Source of the DNA: JBAVQS01 sp049694275
GTDB taxonomy: Bacteria; Chloroflexota; Anaerolineae; UBA4142; SHND01
Assembly (NCBI GenBank): GCA_049694275.1
Contig: JBAVQS010000050.1
Coordinates: 9,047-73,046 of the forward strand
Length of the DNA: 64,000 nt
Direction of reading: 5' to 3'
Shown here: positions 8,341 through 16,973 of the stretch, piece by piece
Position numbering within the stretch: the first letter of the stretch is position 1
Layout of the letters: each line of letters opens with the position of its first letter
Translations under genes and position numbers: made by a program
The notes under the pieces: generated by a model
The model's database searches: none
What the model was told of the DNA's origin: nothing
What the model saw: only the letters and a program-made list of their open reading frames with translations

Positions 8341-8763
8341 TTAGAACGCGCGCATCTTGGTCGGGGTGACGCGGACGACGGTTGAATAACTCTGCTCGAA
8401 CTGTTCCGGGTTCATCCCGATGTTTTTCATCCCGACGCGATACTTATCGACGTATGCCTTGATCAGTTCGGGCGGGAGTGTGCCGTGCAGCACCTCGGCC
8501 TGGCCGAGCAGTACGACGACATCGCCGCCGTGCGGATTGGTGTTCAGGTTGAGCGCCACTTTCGGATTCTTTTCAATGTGCCGGACTTTGGCGCCAGAGG
8601 GCTGGGTAAAGATAATAACGGTATTGCTCCCTTCGTCCCACAGGAACCATACGGGGCGTGGTTGGGGCATGCCATCCGCGCCGGTCGTGGTAAGCCAGAT
8701 GGTCGATTCCTGGTGCAGTCGCTTGGCGACGCGTGCGCCCAGTTCGCTCTTTAGATCGATCAT
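8341..8763 (-). CDS. PPOX-class F420-dependent oxidoreductase (pyridoxamine-phosphate-oxidase fold)
   Basis: A 140-residue split-barrel flavin/deazaflavin protein. Visible features are STIWLTTTGADGMPQPRPVW (family strand pair), FLWDEGSNTVIIFTQP, AKVRHIEKNPKVALNLN, and the C-terminal VVRVTPTKMRAF. This arrangement matches the actinobacterial/Chloroflexi F420-type PPOX subfamily more than the FMN pdxH branch. The ATG at 8763 is preceded by GGAG at optimal spacing; the 21 upstream in-frame residues are not coding-like. It lies 22 bases downstream of an LLM-family F420 gene, so the two probably form one transcript. Substrate unknown. Confidence 0.85.
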   Translation of the reverse strand: MIDLKSELGARVAKRLHQESTIWLTTTGADGMPQPRPVWFLWDEGSNTVIIFTQPSGAKVRHIEKNPKVALNLNTNPHGGDVVVLLGQAEVLHGTLPPELIKAYVDKYRVGMKNIGMNPEQFEQSYSTVVRVTPTKMRAF

Positions 8764-8785
8764 GTTCTCCTCGGCGATAGGGTAT

Positions 8786-9655
8786 TTATGGTTTATTGAA
8801 TGCTGCTGCAAACTGTCTGACGGCATCCATATGCGCGGCCGGCGTTTGGAGCCTGGCGCCCATGCTGTTAAAAGAGAGGTAGGTCACGCCCAACGCCTGC
8901 CATTCGCCGGCAAGCGCTTGCCAGGTCTCGGGTCTGCCGTCGCCATACGAAATGCGCGCTTCAAGCGGGAACCGGTTCGGGTCGCGCCCCGCTTCCTGGA
9001 GATAGCGCTTGAACTGTTCCACGAGTGGTTTGGCCTCTTCGGGCTTGCGCACGTTAATCATCCACCCATCGGCCAGCCGCGCAATCCGCTTGAGCGCCTC
9101 GTTCGCGCTCCCGCCAAACCAGATGGGAATTGGTCGCTGGACAGGCAGGGGATTGAGGCCGGCGTCGGGGATGGTGTGGTATTTGCCGTTCAGGGTGACG
9201 AGGGGCTCGGTCCAGAGGGTGCGCAGGAGCACAACCTGCTCCTCGATGCGGCGGGCGCGGTTCTTGAAATTTTCGTTCAGCGCCGTATATTCGACGTCAT
9301 TCCATCCGAGCCCGACGCCCAGGCGCAGACGCCCGTTGCTCAGCACGTCGAGCGTCGCGGCCTGTTTGGCGACGAGCGCGGTCTGTCGCTGGGGCAGGAT
9401 GATGATGTTCGTCGCCAGCGTCAATCTCGTCGTCACGGCGGCCATATAGGCATAGAGGACGAACGGTTCGAGAAACGCGGATTGGTAGGTGTACGGCCCG
9501 CGCCAGCCGCCCGGCCGCTCCGGGTTGACGCCCAGGATATGGTCATAGACGTCGACGTATTGCAGTCCGACCGCTTCGAGCATCTGCGCATAATCTTTGA
9601 CCGCCTGCGGGTCGTGCCCGAACTCGGTTTGTGGAAACACTGCGCCAAATTCCAT
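8786..9655 (-). CDS. LLM-class F420-dependent oxidoreductase
   Basis: A 289-residue luciferase-like monooxygenase-family TIM barrel. Motifs are MEFGAVFPQTEFG at the start, DHILGVNP near residue 38, TRLTLATNIIILPQRQ, LDVLSNGRLRLGVGLGWNDVEY, RPIPIWFGGSANEALKRIARLADGW split across residues 170-195, and a C-terminal GVTYLSFNSMG. These are typical of the F420-using branch. It precedes the PPOX F420-type gene in the same direction. The upstream spacer contains a very strong hairpin that ends the preceding VWA transcript, so this gene likely has its own promoter. Confidence 0.88.
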   Translation of the reverse strand: MEFGAVFPQTEFGHDPQAVKDYAQMLEAVGLQYVDVYDHILGVNPERPGGWRGPYTYQSAFLEPFVLYAYMAAVTTRLTLATNIIILPQRQTALVAKQAATLDVLSNGRLRLGVGLGWNDVEYTALNENFKNRARRIEEQVVLLRTLWTEPLVTLNGKYHTIPDAGLNPLPVQRPIPIWFGGSANEALKRIARLADGWMINVRKPEEAKPLVEQFKRYLQEAGRDPNRFPLEARISYGDGRPETWQALAGEWQALGVTYLSFNSMGARLQTPAAHMDAVRQFAAAFNKP

Positions 9656-9741
9656 TCTTCACCCCTGATACCGGTTACAACCTGTGCAAAATTTCACGCG
9701 TATGCTAGCACTACCTCGCGCATTCGTCAATCTGAGAGAAA

Positions 9742-9799
9742 AGACAAGTGGGAGAAATGTTGTAGACAGGCGCGCCTGCAACGTTTCTCCCACTCGTCT
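9742..9799 (-). terminator. Very long intrinsic terminator after the MoxR-VWA unit
   Basis: A 21-bp arm (9742-9762) pairs with 9779-9799 with only two G-U positions, and the centre adds a perfect 12-bp palindrome CAGGCGCGCCTG, with a 4-base bulge between. On the minus strand the stem is followed by TTTCTCTC. It lies 41 bases after the VWA stop. Confidence 0.8.
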
Positions 9800-9839
9800 G
9801 CACGGGTAATAACAAAGCTTGCCGAGGGCCGCGATTTTC

Positions 9840-11240
9840 TCAATCGATGTCGAACAGCGTATCGATGGCTTCGGCGAGTTGCGCCATGTTCGATACTTCG
9901 TGCACGGCGTCGAACAACGGCTCATATTCGAGCATGTCGCTGTCGCCGGTTCCCCAGAGGCGCCGATCTTCGGGATTGAACCAGAGTAACTTGCGCGCCC
10001 GTTTCTTGATCTGATCGACGGCGTCGAGCCGGGGGTTGAGATAGTTGTTACGCCCGTCGCCGACGATGATCACGGTGGTGCGGTGGTCTATGGTGTCGAG
10101 ATAGGTCTTTATAAAGTGGGCCAGGCTTCCGCCGAGGTTTGTGTTGTAATAGCCGGGTTCATTTTCGGCGAGGACCAGCTCGACGGCGACTTCGGGCCGA
10201 TAAGCGTTAAAGGGCTCGGCAATGTCCTTGATGTCGTCGATGAATACAAAGGGGCGGGTTTTCGAGATCTGGTCCTGGAGTTCGTATACTAACCGTAGCA
10301 TGAATTCGGCGACCGGGCGCACCGAGGTCGAAACGTCGCAGATGACGACGAGCTTTGGTTTCTGGTGATGGATCTTGTGCTTGAGCTCGATGGGCACGCC
10401 GCCGTGCTCCAGGTTGGCGCGAATGGTCTTTTTCGCGTCGAGCACTCCGCGCTTGCCCTTGCGCATGCGCAGCGCAGCGCGCGAGCGCAACCGTGCGGCC
10501 AGCCGGCGAATCTGGTGGCGCAATTCGGCGATATCGGTCTCGGAGAGCGCGCCGAACTTGCGCTGCATGAGATCCGGCCCCTCGAACGGTTGGCGCGGGC
10601 GGTTGTTGTTTTCCGCCTGCTGCCGGGCGAGCTGCTGCCCGACATAGTTCTCAATCTGCTCTTGCAGGATGCCTTCGTTCGCCTTGATGTGGGCTGCGAG
10701 TTCACGGAGCGCCTCTCGGCTCATGCCCAGCGCTTCGAGCTTCTCCATCAGCTGCTGGATCAGGTTCTGGAATTCCTGGTCCATGCCGAGCTCGCGCATC
10801 ATCCGCCGCATCAGCCACTGTTTTTGATAGTCCTGTCGCGCGAGCGGAACGCCCGACTTGTTTCCCAACTCGTCCATTTCATCCTGCGAGGGGTTCTGGC
10901 CCTCCATGATGTATTTCAAGAGCTGCTTGAGCCGTTCGTTATCGCCGAGCAGCGCGCGCAGGGCATCCTTGACCATCTGCGAGTCCTGCTCGCTCATTCC
11001 CTCCTGCGGATTGAAAAGCGGCGGCCCGCCGCTGCCAAAATAGTAGGGAAAGAGCTTTTCAAAGACCTCGCGGTCCGGTTCTTCCTTGACCAATGTGGTG
11101 GCGAGGGCGCTCTTGAATAGCTCGCGTTCCATGACCCCGATCACCTCGGTGGCAAGGAATGCATCCTGCGTTTCGGCCAGGCTGACGCGTACGCCGCCCG
11201 CTCGCAACGCCGTAATAAACTCGACAATTCGTTGATCCAT
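9840..11240 (-). CDS. VWA-domain protein (CoxE-like)
   Basis: A 466-residue protein with a charged alpha-helical N-terminal two-thirds and a C-terminal von Willebrand A domain. The MIDAS is LVVICDVSTSV (DxSxS) near residue 310, followed by NTNLGGSLAHF and VIIVGDGRNNYLNPRLDAV. CoxE-type VWA proteins work with MoxR/CoxD AAA ATPases to insert metals or remodel complexes; in CO dehydrogenase they mature the Mo-Cu site. The MoxR gene lies directly upstream, 55 bases away. A molybdenum hydroxylase (IorAB) is 15 kb distant, so a link is possible but unproven. I use the ATG at 11240 in place of the TTG at 11249. Confidence 0.88.
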   Translation of the reverse strand: MDQRIVEFITALRAGGVRVSLAETQDAFLATEVIGVMERELFKSALATTLVKEEPDREVFEKLFPYYFGSGGPPLFNPQEGMSEQDSQMVKDALRALLGDNERLKQLLKYIMEGQNPSQDEMDELGNKSGVPLARQDYQKQWLMRRMMRELGMDQEFQNLIQQLMEKLEALGMSREALRELAAHIKANEGILQEQIENYVGQQLARQQAENNNRPRQPFEGPDLMQRKFGALSETDIAELRHQIRRLAARLRSRAALRMRKGKRGVLDAKKTIRANLEHGGVPIELKHKIHHQKPKLVVICDVSTSVRPVAEFMLRLVYELQDQISKTRPFVFIDDIKDIAEPFNAYRPEVAVELVLAENEPGYYNTNLGGSLAHFIKTYLDTIDHRTTVIIVGDGRNNYLNPRLDAVDQIKKRARKLLWFNPEDRRLWGTGDSDMLEYEPLFDAVHEVSNMAQLAEAIDTLFDID

Positions 11241-11253
11241 GAAATCCAAGCGA

Positions 11254-11302
11254 ATAGCTGTTAGCTCTTAGCCCTTAGCGGCTAGCCGCTAACCACTAGC
11301 CG
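11254..11302. repeat. Degenerate heptamer tandem repeat
   Basis: The spacer between the MoxR and VWA genes is built from seven-base blocks: TTAGCTC, TTAGCCC, TTAGCGG, CTAGCCG, CTAACCA, CTAGCCG. It contains a perfect 18-bp palindrome, TTAGCGGCTAGCCGCTAA, at 11275-11292, and the repeat reaches into the MoxR stop codon. Confidence 0.6.
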
Positions 11303-12276
11303 CGTCGTCCCTTGGGGTGCGGTCCCCAGCGGGGGAGTGAGCCGGCATCGTCGTCGTCCGGCTGTGTTCCGCTGCCCTTGAATTCGCCTAGGACACGCCT
11401 GGCGCGCTGGACATCGTGCTCGTGCTTGAGCAAAATGGTGAGTGTATTGTCGAGCGTCTTTTCGTCGATGCTTTTCGAGTTGAGCATGACGAGGGCGCGC
11501 GCCCAGTCCAGCGTTTCGCTCACACTCGGGTGCTTTTTCAGGTCAAGTCCGCGCAAGCGATGCACCAGCTCGACGGCCTGTTTTGCCAACTGCGGCGAGA
11601 GTTCGGGCACCTTGAGGCGGACGATTTTGAGCTCCGATTCCACCGTCGGGTAATCGACGTACAGATAGAGGGCGCGGCGCTTGAGCGCTTCGGAAAGCTC
11701 GCGTGTATTGTTCGATGTCAAAAAGACCAGCGGCATGTGCTTGGCCTTAATGGTCCCCAACTCTGGCACAGTGACCTGAAAATCGCTCAGGATTTCCAGC
11801 AGAAAGGCTTCAAATTCGGCGTCGGCGCGGTCGATTTCGTCAATCAGCAATAGCGTCGGCGTGTCGGAAGTGAGCGCGCGGAGCAAGGGGCGGGGGAGCA
11901 AGAATCGCTGGGAAAAAAAGACGTCCTCTTCCTGGGCAAGCTTGTCCGCCGCCGCGGCCAACGAATTGGCGCCGGCCAGCACATCGTGGAGCTTGTCGCG
12001 CAGCAGTTGCGTATAGAGCATCTGCTTGGCGTATTCCCACTCGTAGAGCGCCTTACTCTCGTCCAATCCCTCATAACATTGGAGGCGGACCAGGTCGCGC
12101 TGGACTGCGCTTGCCCAGGCTTTGGCGAGCTCTGTCTTGCCTACACCGGCCGGTCCTTCGATCAGCACCGGTTTTTGCAGTTTATCGGCCAGATAGACAA
12201 CCGTCGCAATTTCGTCGGTGGCAATATAGCGCTGACCTGCGAGAGCGTCGCGCACTTCGGAAATATTGTTAAACAT
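11296..12276 (-). CDS. MoxR-family AAA+ ATPase (CoxD-like)
   Basis: A 326-residue AAA+ chaperone ATPase. Walker A is GPAGVGKTELAKAW (about residue 40), Walker B LLLIDEIDRADAEFE, sensor 1 VFLTSNNTRELSEALKRRALY with the arginine finger. MoxR proteins partner with VWA proteins to activate metalloenzymes, and the VWA gene follows immediately. The ATG has GGAG at good spacing. The C-terminus ends in an acidic and then basic tail (DDDDAGSLPRWGPHPKGRRG). The pair forms a two-gene unit closed by the hairpin at 9742. Confidence 0.92.
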   Translation of the reverse strand: MFNNISEVRDALAGQRYIATDEIATVVYLADKLQKPVLIEGPAGVGKTELAKAWASAVQRDLVRLQCYEGLDESKALYEWEYAKQMLYTQLLRDKLHDVLAGANSLAAAADKLAQEEDVFFSQRFLLPRPLLRALTSDTPTLLLIDEIDRADAEFEAFLLEILSDFQVTVPELGTIKAKHMPLVFLTSNNTRELSEALKRRALYLYVDYPTVESELKIVRLKVPELSPQLAKQAVELVHRLRGLDLKKHPSVSETLDWARALVMLNSKSIDEKTLDNTLTILLKHEHDVQRARRVLGEFKGSGTQPDDDDAGSLPRWGPHPKGRRG

Positions 12277-12392
12277 AAAACTCCAATTTTTCGAGTCGCT
12301 ATAGATTTCTAAATTCTATGCCATTCACGCGGCGCCGTCAATCGCCAGGATGTAAATATTTCATAAAGGCTAGACGCCTGCGCCGGCAAATC

Positions 12393-14375
12393 TTATTCGC
12401 CTGCCCCCGTCGCCGGGTTGAGCTCCATCCCGCGCTGCTGCTCGCGGAACTGGGTGCTATAGAGCCGCGCATACAGGCCCCCCTGCACGAGCAGCTCGGC
12501 ATGTGTCCCCTGCTCGACGATCTGTCCCTCGCTCACGACAAGGATGACATCGGCGGCGAGAATCGTCGAGAGACGATGGGCAATGACCACGCTGGTGCGC
12601 CCCTTCATCAGCGGTTTGAGCGCCGCCTGGATCAATGCCTCGGATTCGGAATCGAGGCTTGACGTCGCTTCATCCAGCACGAGGATACGCGGGTCCTTGA
12701 GGATGACGCGGGCGATGGCGACGCGCTGCTTTTCCCCGCCGCTCAGCCGGTAGCCACGCTCGCCGACGACCGTATCATATCCCTTGGGCAGGCGTATGAT
12801 AAAGTCATGGATGTTGGCGGCCTGGGCCGCGCGCTCGATCTCTTGCGGGGTGGCATCCGGTTTGGCATAGAGCAGGTTGGCGCGGATCGTATCGTGAAAG
12901 AGATAGGTCTCCTGCGTGACCATGCCGATCTGCTTGATCAGCGATTCGAGCGTCACATCGCGCAAGTCGTGCCCGTCGATCTGGACGCTCCCGGCGGTTG
13001 GGTCATACAGGCGCGGGATGAGATAGGTAATCGTCGTCTTGCCCGCGCCGCTGGGGCCGACCAGTGCGGCCAGCTGCCCCGGCCGGATATGGAAATTGAC
13101 CTCCTGCAAGGCTAAAAGGCGGGTGGGGACGATGCTGGGTGTCTCCTCTTCATCATTCGGTTTTCCCCCGCCGGCATGGCCGTTACGGCCGTTGCCAGTA
13201 TGCCCGTTGCCATTGTGCATGGATTGCTCAAAGGCCGATGCGGCGAGCTGCTCCTCGGCCTTGCCGAGGTAAGAGAACGAAACGTGGTCAAAGCGGATAT
13301 CCCCTTCGGCGCGTGTGAGCTCGATCGCGTCCGGTTTGTCCTGAATCTCGACCGGGAGATCAAGGAACTCGAACACGCGCTCGAATGAGACCAGCGAAGT
13401 TGCCAGGTCCACGCGCGCATTGACCAGCGACGAGATGGGGCCGTAGAGCTGGTTCAGGTACGCGGCAAAGGCGATGATGGTGCCGACGGTAAAGGCCCCC
13501 TGCAGGACGAGGATCCCGCCGCCCCAATAGACGACGGCGACGCCGACGGCGCTGACCAGGCCGAGCGCGAGAAAGAACCAGCGCCCGACGAGCGCCTGCC
13601 GTACGCCGATCGCAGCCAGTCCCTCGGCTTGTTTCGAGAATCCCCCGATCTCGTCTTTTTGCCGGCCGAATAACTTGACGAGGAGCGCGCCGCTCACGTT
13701 GAGCGTCTCATTCATGCGCACTTCCATCTCCGAGTTGAGCTCGTACTGCTGGCGGACGAGCTCGCGCAGGAGGAGCCCGACGCGCCGTGCAGGTAGGATA
13801 AAGAGGGGGATGACGATCAGGCTGACGAGCGTGAGCCGCCAGTCGAGATAGATCATGATCGCCAGGATGGTGACGACCTGAAAGACGCTCGTGATGATCG
13901 TCACGAGCGTCCCGGTGACCGCGCGCTGTGCGCCAATCACATCGGTATCGAATCGCGCCATCATCTTGCCCGTCTTGGTCTCGGTAAAGAACCGGAGCGA
14001 CATTTTTTGCAGGTGGGCATAGAGCGCCTTGCGCAAATCGGCAATGATCCCTTCGCCGACGCGTGAGGACACCCAGCGCTGTCCAACTCCGATCAGCCCG
14101 TCGATCAGGGGAATGCCAATGAGCCCGAGGGCGAGCAGGTTGAGCAGGCCAAAATCCTTGTCGGGGAGCGCCTTGTCGATCAGGCTCTTGTACAGGAGGG
14201 GAGGTACCAGCCCGATGAGGGATGAGGCGAGAATCGCCAGGAGCATCAACGTGAGGAGCCCCGCGTAGGGGCGCGCGAATTCCGCCGCCCGCCGGATCAA
14301 CGACCGGGTAACTGTGGGCTTGTCTTCCTTTTCGTCATAATTGATAAACCGCCACCAACCACCGCCATGCATCAT
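12393..14375 (-). CDS. ABC exporter, fused membrane and ATPase domains (MsbA-like)
   Basis: A 660-residue half-transporter. Six membrane helices span about residues 35-330. The C-terminal ATPase has Walker A VGPSGAGKTTITYL, Q-loop QIGMVTQETYLF, signature LSGGEKQRVAIARVIL, Walker B ILVLDEATSSLDSES and H-loop VIAHRLSTI. Between the domains, at about residues 395-425, lies a low-complexity insert rich in Asn, Gly and His (NGNGHTGNGRNGHAGGG) that is not part of the family core and is probably a flexible linker. The start MMHGGGWWRF has GAGG upstream. The substrate (lipid or drug) cannot be told from sequence; it stands alone and probably works as a homodimer. Confidence 0.92.
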   Translation of the reverse strand: MMHGGGWWRFINYDEKEDKPTVTRSLIRRAAEFARPYAGLLTLMLLAILASSLIGLVPPLLYKSLIDKALPDKDFGLLNLLALGLIGIPLIDGLIGVGQRWVSSRVGEGIIADLRKALYAHLQKMSLRFFTETKTGKMMARFDTDVIGAQRAVTGTLVTIITSVFQVVTILAIMIYLDWRLTLVSLIVIPLFILPARRVGLLLRELVRQQYELNSEMEVRMNETLNVSGALLVKLFGRQKDEIGGFSKQAEGLAAIGVRQALVGRWFFLALGLVSAVGVAVVYWGGGILVLQGAFTVGTIIAFAAYLNQLYGPISSLVNARVDLATSLVSFERVFEFLDLPVEIQDKPDAIELTRAEGDIRFDHVSFSYLGKAEEQLAASAFEQSMHNGNGHTGNGRNGHAGGGKPNDEEETPSIVPTRLLALQEVNFHIRPGQLAALVGPSGAGKTTITYLIPRLYDPTAGSVQIDGHDLRDVTLESLIKQIGMVTQETYLFHDTIRANLLYAKPDATPQEIERAAQAANIHDFIIRLPKGYDTVVGERGYRLSGGEKQRVAIARVILKDPRILVLDEATSSLDSESEALIQAALKPLMKGRTSVVIAHRLSTILAADVILVVSEGQIVEQGTHAELLVQGGLYARLYSTQFREQQRGMELNPATGAGE

Positions 14376-14609
14376 AATCTTGTCCTCGCTTGCAGAAAGG
14401 GACGAGCAATCGTCCTTGAATAGGATAAGGAATTATATCACCCCGTTAGCGACTGCGGCAACTATCAAACGGCTAGTCCGTACTGGTCGTAAGAACGGGG
14501 GTGCGCCGGGGATGCTTTACAAGGCGCTGTGCGCGGTAGTCGTGTAACCACTCGCTATTGATTTGCGGCAAACGACGCGGGTAACTGGCGGGTGAAGGAC
14601 TATTGGCCT

Positions 14610-15317
14610 CTACGGGTGAGCGAACTCCAATTGCTGGATGAGCGTGGGGAGCTGGCCGATGTGCTCAAGCTCGTGATAATTGCGAACCGCGCCGATATCG
14701 GGGTGGGCTAGTTCGTGGACCCAGGTGAGCGCATAGGGGATGTGGACGGCGCAGCCGCCCAACGCGACGATTGGCAGGACATCTGATCGCAGCGAATTCC
14801 CGACCATCAGCACACGTCGCACGTCGATGCCGTGCTTGTCGAACAACCGCCGGTAGACCAACTCGTTCTTTTCGCTGACGATCTCGACGTGGGTGAAATA
14901 ATCCGCCAGCCCGGATCGCGCGATTTTGGTCTCTTGCTCGAACAGGTCGCCTTTCGTTATCAGCATCAGCCGGTGCGACGCGGCAAGCGTGGCGATAGTG
15001 GGCTCGACCTGCTCCAACAGCCGGATCGGGCGCGTGAGCATCCCCTTGGCGAGGTCGACGATTACCTGGATGTCCGCACCGGTGACCCTGCCGCCGGTGA
15101 GCTCGATCGCGGTCTCGATCATCGACAGCGCAAACCCTTTGACGCCGTAACCAAAAAGCGCGAGGTTTCGCTGCTCGCGCGCATAGAGGTCACCGGTCGT
15201 GAGCGGTGTGTCGAGGTATGGCGCGAGGAGCTCGCGTAGCCGGTCCTGCGTCTCGGCGAAGGCGCCCTCGTTATCCCACAGCGTGTCATCGGCATCAAAA
15301 GCAATCAAGTCAAACAT
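14610..15317 (-). CDS. HAD-family hydrolase
   Basis: A 235-residue HAD phosphatase. Motif I is FDADDTLWDNEGAF at residue 8, with the DxD pair; motif II is LITKGDLFEQETKI; motif III/IV is SEKNELVYRRLF...VLMVGNSLRSDVLP. FDADDTLW and KGDLFEQ are typical of the YjjG/pyrimidine-nucleotidase-like group. The frame stays open 24 residues upstream, but the family start is the ATG at 15317 (MFDLIAFDADD). It stands alone between the ABC exporter and ilvE. Substrate unknown. Confidence 0.86.
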   Translation of the reverse strand: MFDLIAFDADDTLWDNEGAFAETQDRLRELLAPYLDTPLTTGDLYAREQRNLALFGYGVKGFALSMIETAIELTGGRVTGADIQVIVDLAKGMLTRPIRLLEQVEPTIATLAASHRLMLITKGDLFEQETKIARSGLADYFTHVEIVSEKNELVYRRLFDKHGIDVRRVLMVGNSLRSDVLPIVALGGCAVHIPYALTWVHELAHPDIGAVRNYHELEHIGQLPTLIQQLEFAHP

Positions 15318-15576
15318 GGGCCGTGGGGAGTATATTCCGGGAATGGAAAAAGACCATGATATGGGAAAGGGCGCGGGCTCGACGGGCACAGCCGCCGGTC
15401 ATCCATCGCATGCGTGGGTTCTCTGCCCCTCTCTTAAGCTCCTGCCGCCCGGAAGCCGCCCAGACGACATTCTGCCTATGAGGTATGCTTTCTGATGAGA
15501 TGATGAACGACTATACCCACCGAGCCTCACGCCCTGTGGGAACATTTAGGAAGGAACGTTGCCTTTGGTATGCTCC

Positions 15577-16542
15577 TCAGTCGGCCGGCATGACCAGTTT
15601 CATGGCTGGCATCTCCGTGGAAAGAGGGGCATTGACGAAATCGAGCCAACTGCTATAGCGTGGGTCGCGGCCGCGAATCGCATCGTGAAACACGCGCTGC
15701 AGGTGCTGAGTCACCGGGCCGGACCGGCCATCGCCGATCTTGCGGAAATCAATCTCGCGCAGGCCGATCACTTCGGCGGCCGTACCGCAGACAAAGACCT
15801 CGTCGGCTACATAGAGCTGGTCGCGCGAGATAGACTCTTCGGATACCGGGTAGCCCAGATCGCGCAGGAGGGTCATGAGCGCGTCGCGGGTCAGCCCTTC
15901 CAGAATTTCGGCGCGCGGCGGGGTAGAAATCCTCCCCTTGCGAACGACAAACAGGTTCTCACCCGTGCATTCGGCGACCAGGCCATACGGGTCCAACAGG
16001 ATCGCTTCGTCGAATCCGAGGCGAACGCTCTCGGTCTTGGCGAGCACCGAGTTGGCATAATTACCCGAGACCTTGGCTTTGGTCATCATGACATTGGGAT
16101 GATGCCGCGTAAAGCTCGAGATGTTGGCGCGAATCCCTTTCGCCAGCGCTTCGGGGCCGAGGTACTGGTTCCACTCCCATGCCGCAATGCCGACGCCGAG
16201 CGTCGCCGCGTCCACGCAGAGGTTGAACCCGCCCGAAGCGAGATAAATCACCGGGCGGATATAGCATTCGGTGAACCCGTTTGCGGCGACCGTTTCGCGT
16301 GCGGCCTGCATGAGTTGCTCGGCGGTATAGGGCACGTCGCGGATGCCGAATACATGCGCTGAGTCGACAAGCCGTTCCATATGCTCACGCAGGCGAAAGA
16401 TTGCCGGTCCCCGGTCGGTGCTGTAACAGCGGATTCCCTCAAAAACCGCCGTGCCATAATGCAGCGCGTTGGTCAAGAACGGGACGAGCGCCTGGTCCGA
16501 TGGGACGAGCTTGCCGTTCATCCACGTGTACGTCGATTCCAT
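15577..16542 (-). CDS. ilvE: Branched-chain amino acid aminotransferase
   Basis: A 321-residue fold-type IV PLP transaminase catalysing the last step of Leu, Ile and Val synthesis and the first of their breakdown. Motifs are TYTWMNGKLVP, LHYGTAVFEGIRCY, FRLREHMERLVDSA, CYIRPVIYLA, the PLP-lysine region KAKVSGNYANSVLAK, EAILLDPYGLVAECTGENLFVV, and CGTAAEVIGLREID. Starts at TTG 16548 and ATG 16542 are both possible; AGGAG lies upstream, nearer the TTG. Upstream are a 61-codon gene, a terminator hairpin and a short frame rich in Ile, Val and Leu codons, which together look like a branched-chain amino acid attenuator. Confidence 0.95.
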   Translation of the reverse strand: MESTYTWMNGKLVPSDQALVPFLTNALHYGTAVFEGIRCYSTDRGPAIFRLREHMERLVDSAHVFGIRDVPYTAEQLMQAARETVAANGFTECYIRPVIYLASGGFNLCVDAATLGVGIAAWEWNQYLGPEALAKGIRANISSFTRHHPNVMMTKAKVSGNYANSVLAKTESVRLGFDEAILLDPYGLVAECTGENLFVVRKGRISTPPRAEILEGLTRDALMTLLRDLGYPVSEESISRDQLYVADEVFVCGTAAEVIGLREIDFRKIGDGRSGPVTQHLQRVFHDAIRGRDPRYSSWLDFVNAPLSTEMPAMKLVMPAD

Positions 16543-16575
16543 TGCCAAAGGTTCTGCTTCTCCTTGTCACAAAAT

Positions 16576-16761
16576 CTAGCGCCGAGCTTGCGACGCGTCG
16601 TCCGTATCGGTGCGGCGGGGGGCGGGGGCGCTCGGCGTTGGCGCCCGCATCAGCCCGGACATGTCCCATTGATTCGCATGATCCCGCATTTCCCAGAATG
16701 GGTCCAGAAAGCGTCGCACCGGTTCTGCCGCGGGGGTAGGTTGGCTTGAAGTCTGTTCCAT
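16576..16761 (-). CDS. Small hypothetical protein upstream of ilvE
   Basis: A 61-residue polar protein (start MEQTSSQPTPAAEPVRR) with an acidic, proline-rich composition, a central FLDPFWEMRDHANQWDMSGL stretch and a basic end. GGAG lies eight bases before the ATG at 16761. It sits between the putative ilv attenuator hairpin and ilvE, 33 bases from the latter, so it is probably in the same transcript. I recognise no family. Upstream in-frame codons to 16881 run through the hairpin and are not part of it. Confidence 0.6.
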   Translation of the reverse strand: MEQTSSQPTPAAEPVRRFLDPFWEMRDHANQWDMSGLMRAPTPSAPAPRRTDTDDASQARR

Positions 16762-16799
16762 GGGATGATCTCCTATCGAGCAAAGAATGGCAAAAAGAA

Positions 16800-16823
16800 A
16801 ACCGCCTGTCGGTTCAGGCGGTT
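16800..16823 (-). terminator. Attenuator-type terminator before ilvE
   Basis: A perfect 9-bp stem (AACCGCCTG / CAGGCGGTT) with a 6-base loop, followed on the minus strand by TTCTTTTT. It lies 21 bases after the stop of the Ile/Val/Leu-rich short frame and 38 bases before the ATG of the 61-residue gene. Too little sequence separates it from that ATG for a promoter, so ilvE transcription probably passes through it. A small hairpin GCGAA/TTCGC (16831-16844) precedes it, and a CCGCC element at the end of the short frame could pair with GGCGG of the terminator. Confidence 0.8.
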
Positions 16824-16844
16824 CCGATTTGCGAAGGTTTTCGC

Positions 16845-16964
16845 TTATCGTCGTCGGCGGCGTGTGTCGACTCTTACCCAAACCGGTTTACGCCTGCTGC
16901 TAAGGGAGAGCGCAACAAGCGTAATGACGACGACGCTAATAATAGAGAACGCTTCAGTTGTCAT
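16845..16964 (-). CDS. Putative ilv leader peptide
   Basis: A 39-codon frame starting at ATG 16964. Residues 8-21 (IISVVVITLVALSL) contain ten Ile, Val or Leu codons, followed by a basic tail ending in five arginines. An extended -10-like TGCTATCAT ends ten bases before the ATG (TATCAT at 16974-16979), which would give an almost leaderless message; no Shine-Dalgarno is present. A terminator hairpin follows 21 bases after the stop, and ilvE is downstream. This is the layout of branched-chain amino acid attenuation leaders. The alternative is a small single-span membrane protein, since the same stretch is hydrophobic. Confidence 0.55.
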   Translation of the reverse strand: MTTEAFSIISVVVITLVALSLSSRRKPVWVRVDTRRRRR

Positions 16965-16973
16965 GTAAATATC

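Noticed and set aside
14376..14609. RNA gene or promoter in the 234-bp spacer upstream of the ABC exporter
   Set aside because: No tRNA-like cloverleaf, strong hairpin or convincing promoter hexamers could be seen.
15318..15576. Gene in the 259-bp spacer between the HAD hydrolase and ilvE
   Set aside because: Short frames only, without ribosome sites or coding-like composition.
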